NCBI GenBank assembly: GCA_017395725.1
Contig: JAFQOB010000220.1
Span: forward strand, 1 to 5,997
Source: Clostridia bacterium
GTDB taxonomy: Bacteria > Bacillota_A > Clostridia > Oscillospirales > CAG-272
DNA length: 5,997 bases
Direction of reading: 5' to 3'
The translations under genes were made by a program, and so were the position numbers. Shown here piece by piece: positions 5,962-5,997 of the stretch (the stretch's first letter is position 1; each line of letters opens with the position of its first letter). The notes beneath the pieces were generated by a model. That model was given only the letters and a program-made list of their open reading frames with translations, was not told the origin of the DNA and ran no database searches.

Positions 5962-5997
5962 ACCCATCCCTCATCCTTGGCTCACACAAGTTTGTTT

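Noticed and set aside
5933..5995. Possible C-terminal end of an upstream minus-strand gene (20 codons, then TGA at 5935-5933)
   Set aside because: The translation resembles no ArgG or other ending I know, and the frame runs into one arm and the loop of the inverted repeat, so non-coding repeat DNA is more likely.
5810..5997. T-box leader for arginine-dependent control
   Set aside because: No AGGGTGGNACCGCG-type T-box sequence or recognisable specifier stem is present on the minus strand.

Overview
The window is almost entirely one minus-strand arginine-biosynthesis operon. In transcription order (right to left) it holds argH (5809-4433), argC (4436-3501), argJ (3497-2283), argB (2258-1395) and argD (1393-224). 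All five genes are intact, with their catalytic motifs in place and lengths normal for their families. I see no plus-strand gene, RNA gene, CRISPR array, transposase or phage gene. I found no undescribed system here; the coding content is core metabolism. The less ordinary sequence is in the two short non-coding flanks.

The organism is most likely a Firmicute of class Clostridia, perhaps a gut Oscillospirales/Ruminococcaceae type. The signs are moderate GC, AGGAG-type ribosome-binding sites, tightly packed genes, an acetyl-recycling pathway built on ArgJ, and intergenic repeat modules of a kind I associate, from memory only, with gut Clostridia. This assignment is inference.

How the genes work together: ArgB phosphorylates N-acetylglutamate, ArgC reduces the acyl phosphate to the semialdehyde, and ArgD transaminates it to N-acetylornithine. 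ArgJ moves the acetyl group back onto glutamate, releasing ornithine and regenerating the first substrate. ArgH carries out the last step, cleaving argininosuccinate to arginine and fumarate. The two steps between ornithine and argininosuccinate (ArgF and ArgG) are not in the window and must be encoded elsewhere, perhaps just outside it. The junctions are tight: an ATGA overlap (argH/argC), 3 bases (argC/argJ), 24 bases (argJ/argB) and 1 base (argB/argD, using the ATG start). This suggests one transcript with translational coupling.

Left flank (1-223, downstream of argD): a composite of intergenic repeats. Two diverged direct copies (about 66-115 and 171-219) bracket a hairpin-rich module (118-165). 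A perfect 11-bp hairpin touches the argD stop codon, and a terminator-like hairpin sits at the window edge (1-31). The last codons of argD lie inside repeat-like sequence.

Right flank (5810-5997, upstream of argH): two strong stem-loops (5913-5961 and 5856-5888) followed by the argH ribosome-binding site. The nearer one pairs better as minus-strand RNA, so it could be a terminator of an upstream gene or an attenuator in the argH leader. I could not identify a convincing promoter, ArgR operator or T-box.
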